Assembly (NCBI GenBank): GCA_945878865.1
Contig: CAMCUD010000019.1
Location: 1 to 64,000, forward strand
From: Bifidobacterium breve
Lineage (GTDB): Bacteria > Actinomycetota > Thermoleophilia > Solirubrobacterales > Solirubrobacteraceae
Direction: 5' to 3'
DNA: 64,000 bases
The position numbers and the translations under genes are program-made. Under the pieces are notes generated by a model. It ran no database searches, was not told the DNA's origin, and worked only from the letters and a program-made list of their open reading frames with translations. How positions within the stretch are numbered: the stretch's first letter is position 1; each line of letters opens with the position of its first letter. Below, one piece after another: positions 1-10,700 of this stretch.

Positions 1-31
1 TGTGCCGACGGCCCGCGCGGTCGTCGGCACA
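1..31. terminator. Strong hairpin at the left edge, probable terminator of an upstream gene
   Basis: TGTGCCGAC at 1-9 pairs perfectly with GTCGGCACA at 23-31, and the stem continues inward (one G-T pair) to about 13 bp around a short GC loop. No T-run follows, which is usual for terminators in high-GC actinobacteria. It probably ends transcription of a gene left of the window and isolates the signal peptidase gene that starts at 84. Confidence 0.5.
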
Positions 32-83
32 ACCACTTCCCGTTGCAGCACCCAGACCACACCGCCACACAGCCGCCACCACG

Positions 84-656
84 ATGCCCGCACTGAACTA
101 TGCGTTCCCCCTCGAAGAAGAACCCCGCATCCCGGGCCGCGCGCAGCGCGGCTTCTGGCGCGGTCTGAACTGGCTTCTCACGATCGCGCTCGTCGCGACT
201 TTCGCCGCGATCGGCTACTGCGGCCTCGAGCAGATCCGACCGACCATCAGCCGGTCGGACAGCATGCGTCCCCACAGCAAAGCCGGGGACCTCATCCTCA
301 CCCGCTACGTCCCGGTCAACACCGTCGAACCGGGCGACATCGTCACCTTCATCGACTCCACCCGCCACGGCGACCAGACCACGCACCGCCTGGTCTCCAA
401 GCGCCCCGTCAAGGTCGGCGACCTCGTCATCGCCTACGACATGGTCACCAAGGGCGACGCCAACCAGGACCGCGACAAGCAGTGGCGCATCGACGCCAAC
501 GGCAAGGTCGGCAACGAGGTCGTCGTCATCCCCAACGGCGGCCGCGTCGCGAACTGGCTCAGCTCCCCGATCGGCCGCGGAACCATCGGGGCGCTCATCC
601 TCATCATCCTCGCGGCGTCCTGGCTAATCGGACGGCAGCGCAGGAGCATCGCGTGA
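84..656 (+). CDS. SipW/ER-type signal peptidase I (190 aa)
   Basis: Membrane serine protease of family S26 that removes signal peptides from exported proteins. A hydrophobic segment lies at about residues 29-47 and a second at about 165-183. The box SDSMRP (58-63) carries the nucleophile Ser60 (family consensus SGSMEP). The general base appears to be His101 in the motif THRL, where bacterial LepB has lysine. A Ser-His dyad is the mark of the SipW/archaeal/ER subgroup. KGDAN (123-127) matches the conserved Asp box. The TGA stop overlaps the GTG start of the Kelch protein by four bases, so the two are probably translationally coupled and the neighbour is the likely substrate. SipW enzymes typically serve one or a few neighbouring substrates. 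Inferred: dedicated peptidase for the downstream surface protein. Confidence 0.85.
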   Translation: MPALNYAFPLEEEPRIPGRAQRGFWRGLNWLLTIALVATFAAIGYCGLEQIRPTISRSDSMRPHSKAGDLILTRYVPVNTVEPGDIVTFIDSTRHGDQTTHRLVSKRPVKVGDLVIAYDMVTKGDANQDRDKQWRIDANGKVGNEVVVIPNGGRVANWLSSPIGRGTIGALILIILAASWLIGRQRRSIA

Positions 657-3600
657 CCAAGTCGCCGTCCCGCCCGAGGCTGCTCGCGGCGCTCGCCATC
701 GTGGTCGCCCTCCCGGCGATCATCGGCGGTACCTGGGCGGGGCTTACCGGCACGACCCAGACGATCGACAACCGATGGGCGTCGATCACGATCCTGCCAC
801 CGCAGAACACCACGCCACCGCAGATCACCGCCGGCCCCGGTGCCGACACCGCCCAAGCCGACACCGGCGCCTGGGACGGCGACCCGACCGGCTTCACGTT
901 CCAGTGGCAGCGTTGCAACGCGACGGGCAGCTCCTGCCAGAACATCCCGGGCGCCACGACCGCCACGTACACACCAGCGGGCCTCGACGACATCGTCGCG
1001 GCCCGCCTCCGGGTGCAGGTCACCGCCAGCAACGCCGCCGGCCCCGCCACGGTCGCCTCGGCGCCGACCGTGCGGCCGTCCATCACTCCGACCACGCCGC
1101 CCGCGCTCACCGGCACACCCACCGCCGGGCAGACGCTCACCCTCACCAGCGGCACGTGGGCGATCGACGACACGCCAGGCGCCGTCACCTACCTGCGCTG
1201 GGAGCGCTGCGACAGCAACGGCGAGAACTGCGTGCCGCGGCCGCCGAGCACCGAGGGCGTGTATACCACCGATCCCGCCCTCGCGCTGACCTCTGAGGAC
1301 ACCGGGCACCGCATCCGCGTCATCGCGCTGCGCGTCGCGCCGACCGGGCAAGGCATCCGCTACGCCGAGCAGGTCGCCAACGAACTCTCCGCGGCCATCG
1401 GGCTCGCGCCGGTGAACACCGGTCCGCCGGAGGTCCGCGACAGCCAGGACGCGCAGATCACGGGCTCACCGTTTGTCACCGACACGCTGCGCGCCAGCAC
1501 CGGCACCTGGGCGAACCAGCCGACCAATTACACGTACCAGTGGCAGCGGTGCGACATCGCGGCCAGCAGCTGCGCGCAGATCGACGGCGCGACCTCCGAG
1601 AACTACCAGCTGGTCAGCAGCGACTACGGGCACCGCATCCGCGTCGAGATCACCGCTAGCAACGCGTACGGGCAGACCAGCGAGATCAGCCCGCCGACGG
1701 CGATCGTCGCCGTCCGCGACCCGATCAACACCGACCCTCCGACGATCAGCGGCAGCACCGTCGTAGGGGGGACGCTCAGCGCCACCACCGGTACCTGGCT
1801 CGGCGCGAACCTGACCTACGCCTACCAGTGGCAGCGCTGCGATAGCGCTGGCGCGAACTGCACCACGATCGCGGGAGCCACCGGCAGCAGCTACACCACG
1901 GCGTCGCCGGACATTGGCAATCGCGTCCGCGTTCGCGTCATCGCGACCCAGAACGCGCGCTCAAGCCAGGCGACCTCGGCGGCGACCTCGACCATCACCA
2001 CGCCGCCCCCCGTCAACACGACCCCGCCCGACATCACCGGAGCCACGCAGACGGGGGCGACGCTCACCGCTACTCGAGGGGTCTGGCAGAACAGCCCCAC
2101 CGACTACGCGTACCAGTGGCAGCGCTGCGACACCAATGGGGCCAACTGCCAGGACATCGGCAGCGCCACGTCCCTGACGTACACGATCGCCGCCGCCGAC
2201 GTAGGCAAGCGCCTGCGGTTCAACGTCACGGCCACCAACTACGGCGGGTCGGCCACCGCGTCGGCGCTGACGGGCACGGTCATCGCCGCTTGGCAGCTGA
2301 CCGGGGCATTGACGTCAGCCCGCAGCGAGATGGCCAGCGCCCTGCTCCCCGACGGGCGCGTCCTGGCCATCGGCGGATCGAACGGCAGCACCGTGCTGTC
2401 GTCCACCGAGCTCTACAACCCGCAGACGAACACGTGGACCACATCGGGCACGATGGTCACCGGACGCTTCGACCCGACAGGCGACTTTCAGACACCCGTC
2501 CTTCCCGACGGCCGCGTCCTCGTCGCCGGCGGCTACACGCAGGGAAGCAGCGTCGCTACGACCTCCAGCGAGATCTACAACCCGACGACGGGCAACTGGA
2601 ATGCTGGCCCGCCGATGAGCCAACGCCGCGCCAGCTACGCGTGGATGATCCTGCCCGACGGACGTGTCCTGGTCGCTGGCGGCAGCGGCGACCCCGGCGG
2701 CACAAGCTCAACCGGGTCGGCGGAGATCTATGACCCGCAGTCCAACAGCTGGAGCGCGGCCGCCCCGATGAACGCGCCGCGATACAACGCGGCATTTGCC
2801 CGCCTCCGCGACGGCCGTCTGCTTGTCGCTGGCGGCGCGAACGGCTCCTCGTTCCTGGCTTCGGCGGAGATCTACGACCCCGAGACGAACACCTGGACGT
2901 CGACCGGCTCCCTGCCACAGCAGCGCGGGTTCATCGGCGGGTCGACCACCGTTCTCCCCAACGGCAAGGTCCTCGTCCACAGTGCAGCGACATCGAGCGG
3001 CGCCCCGACCAACGAGGTGTACGTCTATGACCCCGCCGCGGGCACCTGGTCGACCGCCCCGTCACTCGGCACGGCACGATGGCAGACAGGGCAGGCCATC
3101 GCGCCTGATGGACGGGTCATCGTTGTCGGTGGCATCGGCGCGTCAGTGACCGCGACGACAGAACAGCGCGACCCGACCAGCGGGGTGTGGACCGCCGCGA
3201 ACCCGCTGAACGTCGCGCGCCGGATCGCCGGTGTCCAACGACTCGCCGACGGGCAGATCCTCGCGTTCGGCGGCATCGCCGCGTCCGCGCGCACCGCCAC
3301 CTCAGAATCGCTCTCGCTCGGCGTCGGGCAGGCCCCCTCCAACGGTGCTGTCCCGACGATCGCCGGGACAGCCGCCTACGGCCAGGTGCTGCGCGTCAGC
3401 GGCGGCAGCTGGACGGACGCCCAGCGCTACGCCTACCAATGGCAACGCTGCGAGACCGGACCGACGAACTGCCAAGACATCGCCGCGGCAACCTGGGGCC
3501 GCTACACCGTCACGGAAGCCGACTTCGGCAAGGCGCTGCGCGTCAAGGTGACCGGCAGCAACCCGTTCGGCTCCACGACCGTTACCACGGCGACCACCAC

Positions 3601-5611
3601 CGCGATCTCCTCCGCGTGGTACCTCACCGGCGCGCTGTCGACCCCGCGGTCGCAAGCGCAGGCCGCTCGCCTCGACAGCGGCAAGATCGTGCTCGCTGGC
3701 GGGACCGACGGAACGACCGCACTTCGCAGCGTCGAGACGTACGACCCCGCCACGAAGACCTGGACGACGACCAACGGCGCGCTGACCGCAGACCACGTCG
3801 GCACGACACTCAACGGCGCCGCGCCGGTCACACCCGACGGGCGCGTCGTCATCGCCGGGGGCGCCAACCAGGCGCAGACCGCCGGAACCGCGGTCACCGA
3901 CGTGTACAACCCCAGCACCGGCACATGGTCGGCGGCAGCACCGATGGCGCAAGCGCGCACCTACTCCGCGCAGACCGTCATGGCCGACGGACGGGTCCTC
4001 GTCGCCGGCGGCAACACCGGGGGCGGCTCGACCAGCCTCGCCAGCGTCGAGGCGTACAACACGAAGACAAACACGTGGACGACCCTCGCTCCGATGGCCG
4101 CCGGACGCTCCGGCGCCGCAGCCGTGACCCTCGCCGACGGCAAGATCCTCGTCGCCGGAGGCACAACCACCCAGGGCGTCGCGCTGTCCAGCGCCGAGCT
4201 CTACAACCCGCAGACCAACACGTGGACCCCGACAGGCGCAATGACCGCGGCGATCTACATCCCGCAGATGACGCTCCTGTCCGACGGACGGGTCCTCATC
4301 GGCGGTGGCCGCGCGACGAACAACGCCGGAAGCGGCACCGCGACGGCGATGATCTACGACCCCGCCACGAACACGTGGACGGCCGCCGCCTCGATGACCA
4401 CCGGCCGCGCCGTCGGCTCGCTGCACACCCTGCCCGACGGGCGGGTGCTCGCAGTCGCCGGACACAGCGGCTCCGGCGGCTCACCCGTGCCCCTGACCAG
4501 CGTCGAGATCTACAACCCGACCTCGAACAGCTGGAGCGCGTACGACGGCCTCAACAACGCGCGCTGGCACCAGGCCGGCGTCGACCTCGCCGACGGCTCG
4601 ATCATGACCATCGGGGGCCTGAACGCCTCCGGGGCACGGATGGCCAGCGTCGAGCTGCACACCGTCAACGTCACGTCAGCACCGGCCGACACCGTCGCGC
4701 CGAGCCTCTCGACCACCAGCCCCACCGTCGGGAGTCCCATCACCGTGAGCGCGGGGGCATGGTCCGGCGCGCCGCGGTTGAGCTACCAGTGGCGCCGCTG
4801 CGACATCACCGGCGCGAACTGCGTCGACATTCAGGACGCCGCCTGGCCGCGCTACACGCCGATCGCCGCGGACTCCGGCAGCCGCCTGCGGGCGATCGTC
4901 ACTGCGACCAACGCCGCGGGCGCCGCGACCGTCGCCTCGTCGACCACCACCGCTGTCGCCTCCACGCCCCCATCGTTCCTGCTCAACAGCGGCGCCGACA
5001 GTTCGGCGGACCTGACCGAGCACGGCGTGCTCTCCTCAGAGCCCGGTCGTTTGGCCGCTTCGACGGCGCTAACACTCAATGCGTCGACTGACACCTTCGC
5101 CACGGCGCCGTCCTACGGCTTCACCGGAGCCTCGTTCACCGTCGAGGCCGACGTGCGCTTCGCGGGCAACGGCCAGAACAGCACGATTCTCGCGCAGGGC
5201 ACGGCAGCTATTGACTCGACGGTGTTCTTCGGAACCTCGGGCAGCAACATGTACTGCTCCTTCTATGGCGATGACGCGGCCGTTGCCCTGGCGGCTGATG
5301 ACCTCGGCGGCAACTGGCATCGCTGGTCGTGCACCTTCAATGCGTCGACGAAGCAGCAGACGCTCTATCGCGACGGCGTCGTCAAGGCGCAGCGCACCGC
5401 CACAGCAGCTCCGACGACCGCAGGCCTCCTGCACATCGGCATCGATCCTTGGTCGGCAAAATCGGCCGCCCGCCCCTTCAATGGCCGCATCGACGATGTC
5501 GCCATCTACAACAGCGTGCTCCCGACGTCGCGCGTCGCCGCACATGTGGGGTCGCCGACGGAGATCTCTGCCGACGCGCCGCGCCGGTGGTATCGCTTCG
5601 GCGACGGCTGA
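653..5611 (+). CDS. Giant secreted surface protein: Ig-like repeats, two seven-bladed Kelch propellers, LamG-like C-terminus (1652 aa)
   Basis: The frame is open from base 2, but the start is placed at GTG 653, which overlaps the signal peptidase stop by four bases and gives an immediate export signal (residues 8-30). After it comes a TasA/camelysin-like stretch. Five Ig-like repeats follow (about 50-545), each with the motif YQWQRCD or a close variant. The first Kelch block (about 546-890) contains seven LPDGRVLVAGG-type blade motifs. One more YQWQRC repeat separates it from a second block (about 986-1337), again with seven motifs. A last repeat (YQWRRCD) and a LamG/concanavalin-like domain (about 1473-1652) close the protein. 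Such domains bind carbohydrate or protein ligands; the function here is inferred as adhesion. Base composition looks less GC-rich than the core genes to the right. Confidence 0.88.
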   Translation: MTKSPSRPRLLAALAIVVALPAIIGGTWAGLTGTTQTIDNRWASITILPPQNTTPPQITAGPGADTAQADTGAWDGDPTGFTFQWQRCNATGSSCQNIPGATTATYTPAGLDDIVAARLRVQVTASNAAGPATVASAPTVRPSITPTTPPALTGTPTAGQTLTLTSGTWAIDDTPGAVTYLRWERCDSNGENCVPRPPSTEGVYTTDPALALTSEDTGHRIRVIALRVAPTGQGIRYAEQVANELSAAIGLAPVNTGPPEVRDSQDAQITGSPFVTDTLRASTGTWANQPTNYTYQWQRCDIAASSCAQIDGATSENYQLVSSDYGHRIRVEITASNAYGQTSEISPPTAIVAVRDPINTDPPTISGSTVVGGTLSATTGTWLGANLTYAYQWQRCDSAGANCTTIAGATGSSYTTASPDIGNRVRVRVIATQNARSSQATSAATSTITTPPPVNTTPPDITGATQTGATLTATRGVWQNSPTDYAYQWQRCDTNGANCQDIGSATSLTYTIAAADVGKRLRFNVTATNYGGSATASALTGTVIAAWQLTGALTSARSEMASALLPDGRVLAIGGSNGSTVLSSTELYNPQTNTWTTSGTMVTGRFDPTGDFQTPVLPDGRVLVAGGYTQGSSVATTSSEIYNPTTGNWNAGPPMSQRRASYAWMILPDGRVLVAGGSGDPGGTSSTGSAEIYDPQSNSWSAAAPMNAPRYNAAFARLRDGRLLVAGGANGSSFLASAEIYDPETNTWTSTGSLPQQRGFIGGSTTVLPNGKVLVHSAATSSGAPTNEVYVYDPAAGTWSTAPSLGTARWQTGQAIAPDGRVIVVGGIGASVTATTEQRDPTSGVWTAANPLNVARRIAGVQRLADGQILAFGGIAASARTATSESLSLGVGQAPSNGAVPTIAGTAAYGQVLRVSGGSWTDAQRYAYQWQRCETGPTNCQDIAAATWGRYTVTEADFGKALRVKVTGSNPFGSTTVTTATTTAISSAWYLTGALSTPRSQAQAARLDSGKIVLAGGTDGTTALRSVETYDPATKTWTTTNGALTADHVGTTLNGAAPVTPDGRVVIAGGANQAQTAGTAVTDVYNPSTGTWSAAAPMAQARTYSAQTVMADGRVLVAGGNTGGGSTSLASVEAYNTKTNTWTTLAPMAAGRSGAAAVTLADGKILVAGGTTTQGVALSSAELYNPQTNTWTPTGAMTAAIYIPQMTLLSDGRVLIGGGRATNNAGSGTATAMIYDPATNTWTAAASMTTGRAVGSLHTLPDGRVLAVAGHSGSGGSPVPLTSVEIYNPTSNSWSAYDGLNNARWHQAGVDLADGSIMTIGGLNASGARMASVELHTVNVTSAPADTVAPSLSTTSPTVGSPITVSAGAWSGAPRLSYQWRRCDITGANCVDIQDAAWPRYTPIAADSGSRLRAIVTATNAAGAATVASSTTTAVASTPPSFLLNSGADSSADLTEHGVLSSEPGRLAASTALTLNASTDTFATAPSYGFTGASFTVEADVRFAGNGQNSTILAQGTAAIDSTVFFGTSGSNMYCSFYGDDAAVALAADDLGGNWHRWSCTFNASTKQQTLYRDGVVKAQRTATAAPTTAGLLHIGIDPWSAKSAARPFNGRIDDVAIYNSVLPTSRVAAHVGSPTEISADAPRRWYRFGDG

Positions 5612-5708
5612 ACCCCACGCTCTCGGGCAACACCTCAGCTTGTCCGAGCGAATCGGTCGCCTGCCGGGTAGATCGTCGCCGCGACCACCACTGCGGGCTC
5701 CGCGACCT

Positions 5709-5734
5709 GTGACCGTCGCCTCGTCGACGGTCAC
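5709..5734. terminator. Hairpin between convergent genes
   Basis: GTGACCGTCG (5709-5718) pairs perfectly with CGACGGTCAC (5725-5734) across a six-base loop. It lies between the convergent ends of the Kelch protein (stop 5611) and the subtilisin gene (stop 5743) and could serve both directions. Confidence 0.6.
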
Positions 5735-5742
5735 GTAACGGG

Positions 5743-7443
5743 CTAGCGCACGGTGACCCGGATTGTCTGGGTGCCCGACGGCAGCCCGAGCGACACGGTC
5801 CAGGAACCCGGCTTGAGTCGCGCGCCGAACAGGCGGCGTCCGACCGAGAACCGGTGCGTTCCCGCCGCCATGCCGACCGTTCTGCGGCTCGTCAGCGTTC
5901 GACAGCGCGCGGCGCACGCGCGGCCACGGAACGTGACGGGGACCTTCGCAGGCTTTTGAAGCGTCACCGTGACGGCCGCGGCACGAGCGCCTCGAGCCGC
6001 CGACACGGCGACCCGCTCACGTGAGGGCCCGTCGACCTTCGGTTGGGGCGAGCGCTTCGGCTGATCTGCGGGCGGCGCATCCGCCGCCGGAGGCAAAGGA
6101 CCGACAGGGGGACCCGGATCGACCGGCGCGGCCGGCGGGCCCGGGTCGACCGGAGGCGGCGGGTCCTCGGTTGGCGGCACCGGGGGCGCGGTGAACATCG
6201 CGTCGAGCTCGTCCATCGCCCCCGACGCGTCAAGCCGACCACCCGTCTTGGCAAGCCCTTGCAGTGCGGGCACCGGGTCGGCGCTCTGCAGGATCGCCGC
6301 CTTAACCTGCGCCACGGTCGCCGTCGGATGGCGGGAGAACAGCAGTGCGGCGACCCCGCTGACGTGCGGGGCAGCCATCGACGTGCCGCTCTTCGGGATC
6401 CCACCGACCTCGTAACTCGTCCCCGACGACGTCGCGGAGATGTTCACCCCCGGCGCGAACAGGTCCACCACCGTGGATGACCGGTTCGAGAAGGACGCGG
6501 GCTGGTCATGGATGTCTGACGCGCCGACGCAGATCACGTTCGGCTCGGGCGTGTTGCATGGGTAGTTGCCTGCGGCGTCGCCGCCGGCGTTCCCGGCGCT
6601 GAAGACGAACAGCACGTCCGGGTGGGCGCGGATCGCGTCGGTCTCAGCTTGCGACGGGGAGGACCCGCCGAAGCTGCCGTTGACCACCCGGGCGTGCGAC
6701 GCGGCGTAGTCCAGGCCGACCGCGGTGCTGCTACCCCCGGGCCACAGCGCCTTGACCGGCAGGCCCGTGGCGCGCGGTGCCATGCCGATCGTCCCGGAGC
6801 CCTCGCGGCTGATCATGATTCCCATCACGTGGCTGCCGTGCCCGCCGTTGACGTCAAGCCCCGCCGGGCCGCCGGTTTCCAGGTCGATGCCGGGCAGCAG
6901 CGCCTGCCCCAGGTCAGCCGGTGGGTCGTCCCAGTTCTCGTACCGCTGCGTGAGGTTGCCGGAGAACCCGACGTTCATGCGGCCGATCCCGGTGTCGACG
7001 GCCGCAACGGTCACGCCCTCGCCGAGCGACCGGCGCCACGCGCCTCGAATGTCGATCGTCGAGGCGTCCGGGACCGGCTCGTACGTCGAGATGTCCAGCG
7101 ACTGTCCCTCGCCGCTGAGCTCCCACTGCGATCGCCACCCCGCGCCGGGGAACGTCGGCCACCCGTCGGCCATGTCGATGCGCCGGCCGGGGGAGGGCTG
7201 CACCCACCGCACATCCGGGTCGGCTTGCAGCTCCTCGAGCGCGGATGCGTCGCCGTCGACGACGTCCACGTTCAGGCGGGCAGACCGGGCCTGCAGGGTC
7301 ACCGCGGCGTCCCGGCGGCTGTCCGCGCGCTCGGCGGCGCTCGTGTCGGGCTCGTAGCGCACGTCGAACTGCTCAGCAGCAGCTGAGGACGCGAAGGTCG
7401 CCATGGAGGCGAGCGATACAGCGGTCAGGAACACCCGACGCAT
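5743..7443 (-). CDS. Secreted subtilisin-like serine protease, family S8 (566 aa)
   Basis: Exported peptidase. The ATG at 7443 begins a clear signal peptide (MRRVFLTAV..., cleavage near SSAAA-E), so the 41 upstream in-frame codons were rejected. An inhibitor I9-like propeptide is likely at about 22-90. The catalytic triad is visible: Asp150 in VAAVDTGIG, His202 in GGHGSHVMG, Ser355 in GTSMAAPHVSG. The oxyanion Asn is probably in FSAGNAGGD. A Pro-rich linker near residues 430-475 leads to a C-terminal beta-type domain with a Cys pair (ACAARC). It faces the Kelch gene tail to tail and is divergent from the RHS gene. It may mature or shed neighbouring surface proteins; that is inference. Confidence 0.92.
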   Translation of the reverse strand: MRRVFLTAVSLASMATFASSAAAEQFDVRYEPDTSAAERADSRRDAAVTLQARSARLNVDVVDGDASALEELQADPDVRWVQPSPGRRIDMADGWPTFPGAGWRSQWELSGEGQSLDISTYEPVPDASTIDIRGAWRRSLGEGVTVAAVDTGIGRMNVGFSGNLTQRYENWDDPPADLGQALLPGIDLETGGPAGLDVNGGHGSHVMGIMISREGSGTIGMAPRATGLPVKALWPGGSSTAVGLDYAASHARVVNGSFGGSSPSQAETDAIRAHPDVLFVFSAGNAGGDAAGNYPCNTPEPNVICVGASDIHDQPASFSNRSSTVVDLFAPGVNISATSSGTSYEVGGIPKSGTSMAAPHVSGVAALLFSRHPTATVAQVKAAILQSADPVPALQGLAKTGGRLDASGAMDELDAMFTAPPVPPTEDPPPPVDPGPPAAPVDPGPPVGPLPPAADAPPADQPKRSPQPKVDGPSRERVAVSAARGARAAAVTVTLQKPAKVPVTFRGRACAARCRTLTSRRTVGMAAGTHRFSVGRRLFGARLKPGSWTVSLGLPSGTQTIRVTVR

Positions 7444-7785
7444 ACGGGGTGTGTCGGCCCCTGCAGGCGTGGGACCTTCGTGACGGACGGGAATCTGGAC
7501 AAGCCACTGAGCGCCCGGAGCGCGTTGCGTCAAGCGCCATCCGCATTGAAGTGCGGGCTGGCTCATCGGCTGCCGTCGTGAGATCGCCAGCTAGGGCCTC
7601 GTCCCCGCGGGCCAGGATGCGATCGAGGCGGCGAGGCCGCGTGCTTGACAGACGCCCTCGACACCGTGGCGAAAGCGCATGGGTCGGCCTTGTACAGGGT
7701 GTCGAATGCACAGCGCTCGGGGGAGCCCGACCATTAGCGGGGGTCTGGGCACCTGCCCCGGCGACGATTCGATCTCGGGAGCTTG
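7444..7785. other. 342-nt divergent intergenic region (subtilisin / RHS)
   Basis: No coding frame here looks real. It must hold promoters for the leftward subtilisin and the rightward RHS gene. TTGACA at 7645-7650 resembles a -35 box but no matching -10 box lies 16-18 bases downstream, so no promoter is called. GGGAG at 7777-7781 is a ribosome binding site four bases before the ATG at 7786. Confidence 0.5.
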
Positions 7786-10700
7786 ATGTCTAGGGCAACG
7801 CTGTGGGGCTGGCCGGGGCTGGCCCTTGCGGTCACGGTTTGGCTGTTCAGTGCTACTGGTGCCGCGGGGCAGGCTCCACTGGGCGGAGCGGCCCTAAGCC
7901 TGGCTCCCAATGACCAGGCGGCGAGCCCGCGGCCCTCCAGTGAAGCCGTAAGCAAGGTGACCCAAGCGGCGCAGACGGAGATCCAGCGGCGCGAGGCCGA
8001 ACTGTCTAGCGCGGCGAAGCGGGCGGAGCGTCGGGAGTCGCGTGGACGTTTCAAAGGCCTTGGCGGTCGTGCGGCGGTTGATGTCGGGCGACGGTTCTTT
8101 CCGGTGCTTCAGCGGCCGTCGTGGGCACCAGTGGACGCCCGTGCGGGGGTGACGCCCCTGCGGTACCTCGACGACCACACGTTCGTGGCCGTAGATGGTG
8201 CGGGCGCGGATAGTCGCCGGGCGGTCGTCGTGTCCGACACGCCGTTCTGGGGCGAGAACCGAGAGGGACAAGTCGAGCGTCTCGACGTCTCGCTTGTACC
8301 TCAGGGAGAGGCCGTTGTAACGAAGAACGCGCCCGTCAACGTTCGGATCGGGCGCTCAGCGACCGACGGGGTTGAGTTCGAAGACGCCGCGGTCCGGTTG
8401 CGGCCGACCGTCGACGCGCCGGAGCCTCCGACGGCGGTCGTCACCGAGGACCGTGTGACCTATACGAATCTGGCGCGCGACACGGACCTTGCGATCTCGC
8501 CGCTGCCGAACGGCGTGCAGACCCACCACATCCTTCGCAGCGAGGCGGCACCTGAGATCTTGTCATTCGACGTCGCGTTGCCTGACGGCGCTCGAATCGA
8601 GCAGGGCGAGCACGGGACACTCAGCATCGTCGGCATGAAGGAGCAGATCGGGACGATCACTGCGCCGATCGCTGTCGACGCTCAGGGCCAGACGGTGCCG
8701 GCACGCCTCCGCCTGGACGGTCAGCGGGTGTCACTCGAGGTGGAACACCGCTCGGCGGATCTCGCGTATCCGATCATGGTCGACCCCAACTTCGTCCTCG
8801 ACCAGTACCAGGATGACGGTGCCGGTCTTCCGAACCAGGGGTGGGGCTTTCACAGTCCGTGGCCGACGAAGTTCTCGGGAGAGTTCCGGACGATCTCCCC
8901 GACGGTCACGGAGAAGTATGTGTACGCCAACGGTGGTGCGTACATCAACCACACGGAATGGGGGTGGCTGGAGTACGACGCCCCGCACCTGGCGGCTGGC
9001 GGCCAGGGGTTCGTCTACAAGACGCAGTTCTACAACGTCTCGCACAGCCCGCAGAACACCTGCATGACGCTGGGAATCTACGACCGCGAGGCACAGACCT
9101 GGCCCTCGACGGGCTCACATCACGCCTACAACATCGGTGCGAACACGGGGCCCTTGGTGCAGTGCGGCGCCCTGGCGGGATGGGTCGTCGACGTCTGCGG
9201 TGACGGCTACGCCGCGTCGGGGAACTGCTGGAACGCGCCCGCCCGCTCGCAAGCGAACATGCAGATCTGGGCATGGGGGAACGGCACACGCGCCAACGAC
9301 GCGTGGGTCGGCGTCGGCAGCACCGCCGTCTTCCTCCGAGACAACGACAACCCGGTCATCACGACGACATCGGTGCCCGGCGGCGGGCAATGGCACAACC
9401 CCGGCCCTCTCGAGCAGCAACTGAACTTCACGATGAGCGCGTACGACCCCGGACTCGGGATGAAGAGCACCTCGGTCCGCGTCGACACCACGGATCTCCC
9501 CAGCACCCTCGGCTGCACTGGAACCGTCGACAATCCCTGCCCACGCGACCAGCCACTCGCAAAGACCCACCAGCTCGCCGACGGCGAGCATGACGTCACC
9601 TTCTCGGCCACGGACATCCTCATGAACACGACCACCGGCACGACGCAGAAGGTCCGGATCGACCGCGGCGCGCCCCAGGTCAAGTTGAGCGGGCCCCTCT
9701 CAGCACGCATCGGTGACTCCGCCACGTCCAGCGCGACTCGCGCGGTCCGGGATGCCACAAAGCTGACAATCGACATCACCGACGGGACCGCGTCGGCACC
9801 AAGATCTGGGATCAAGACCGCCTCCTTCACCCTGACCCGCGACGGGACTACGCCCCCGAGTGGCGTCGTGCCGGCAGACATCCCGCAATCTGAGTGCCCA
9901 ACGCCCGGCGTGTGCACCGCCAAGCAACGGACCCTCACCACACCGTCACAAGCAGGCCTGTACCTCCTCACGATCAACGCCCAGGACTGGGCGGGAAACA
10001 GCATCGCCCCGAAGACCATCTACTTCCGGGTCGCCGCCGGCAAGATCACCTCGGTCGTCGAAGGGCAACGATCGAGCCGCTACGTCACGCTGAAGGCAAC
10101 CCCTCCGGCAGGGGCACAGAACGTGGTGTTCGAGTACCGCGCCAACGGCGGCGCGTGGGGGTCGCTACCCGAGAGCATGACCAAGCAGGGTCCCCTCGAT
10201 CCCGTCACCTGGCCCGTCGCGACCAGCAAGACACTGGTCTGGGACATCGTGCGCCAGTACACCGGCAACATCGGTACCTCAACGAACGGCGGGTCGACCG
10301 ACGCCACCGGTGTGGTCGGCCTGGTCAACGGCGGGATCGAGGCGTACAAGCCCTTTGAAGTCCGCGCGCGCTTCCCGAACGGCACAGCCGATCCGGTAGA
10401 TGACCCGACCAGTGATGAATTGCGGATGGAGTACGACCCGTCAGGCGACGGCACGAGCAACTCCCGGGAGACGGTGGGCCCCGGGAGCGTCGACCTTCAG
10501 ACCGGAGCATTCTCGTTGTCTTCGACCGATGTGTCCGTCGACGCGTACCTGACGAATCTGGAGCTCACACGGACGTACAACTCCCGTACGCGACTGCAAA
10601 CAGGCGCGGCTGTAGGCCCGCTGGGACCGGGATGGACGCTCGGGATCCCATCGATCGAGGGATCGGAGTACCAGAAGGTCCACTACGAACCGCCGGTGGT

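Noticed and set aside
2-652. Upstream open frame fused in front of the Kelch protein
   Set aside because: It overlaps the signal peptidase gene in another frame, is Arg/His/Pro-rich without domains, and the GTG at 653 starts a proper export signal.
7645-7650. TTGACA as a -35 box for the RHS gene
   Set aside because: No TAnnnT box lies at 16-18 bases downstream, so only chance similarity is supported.
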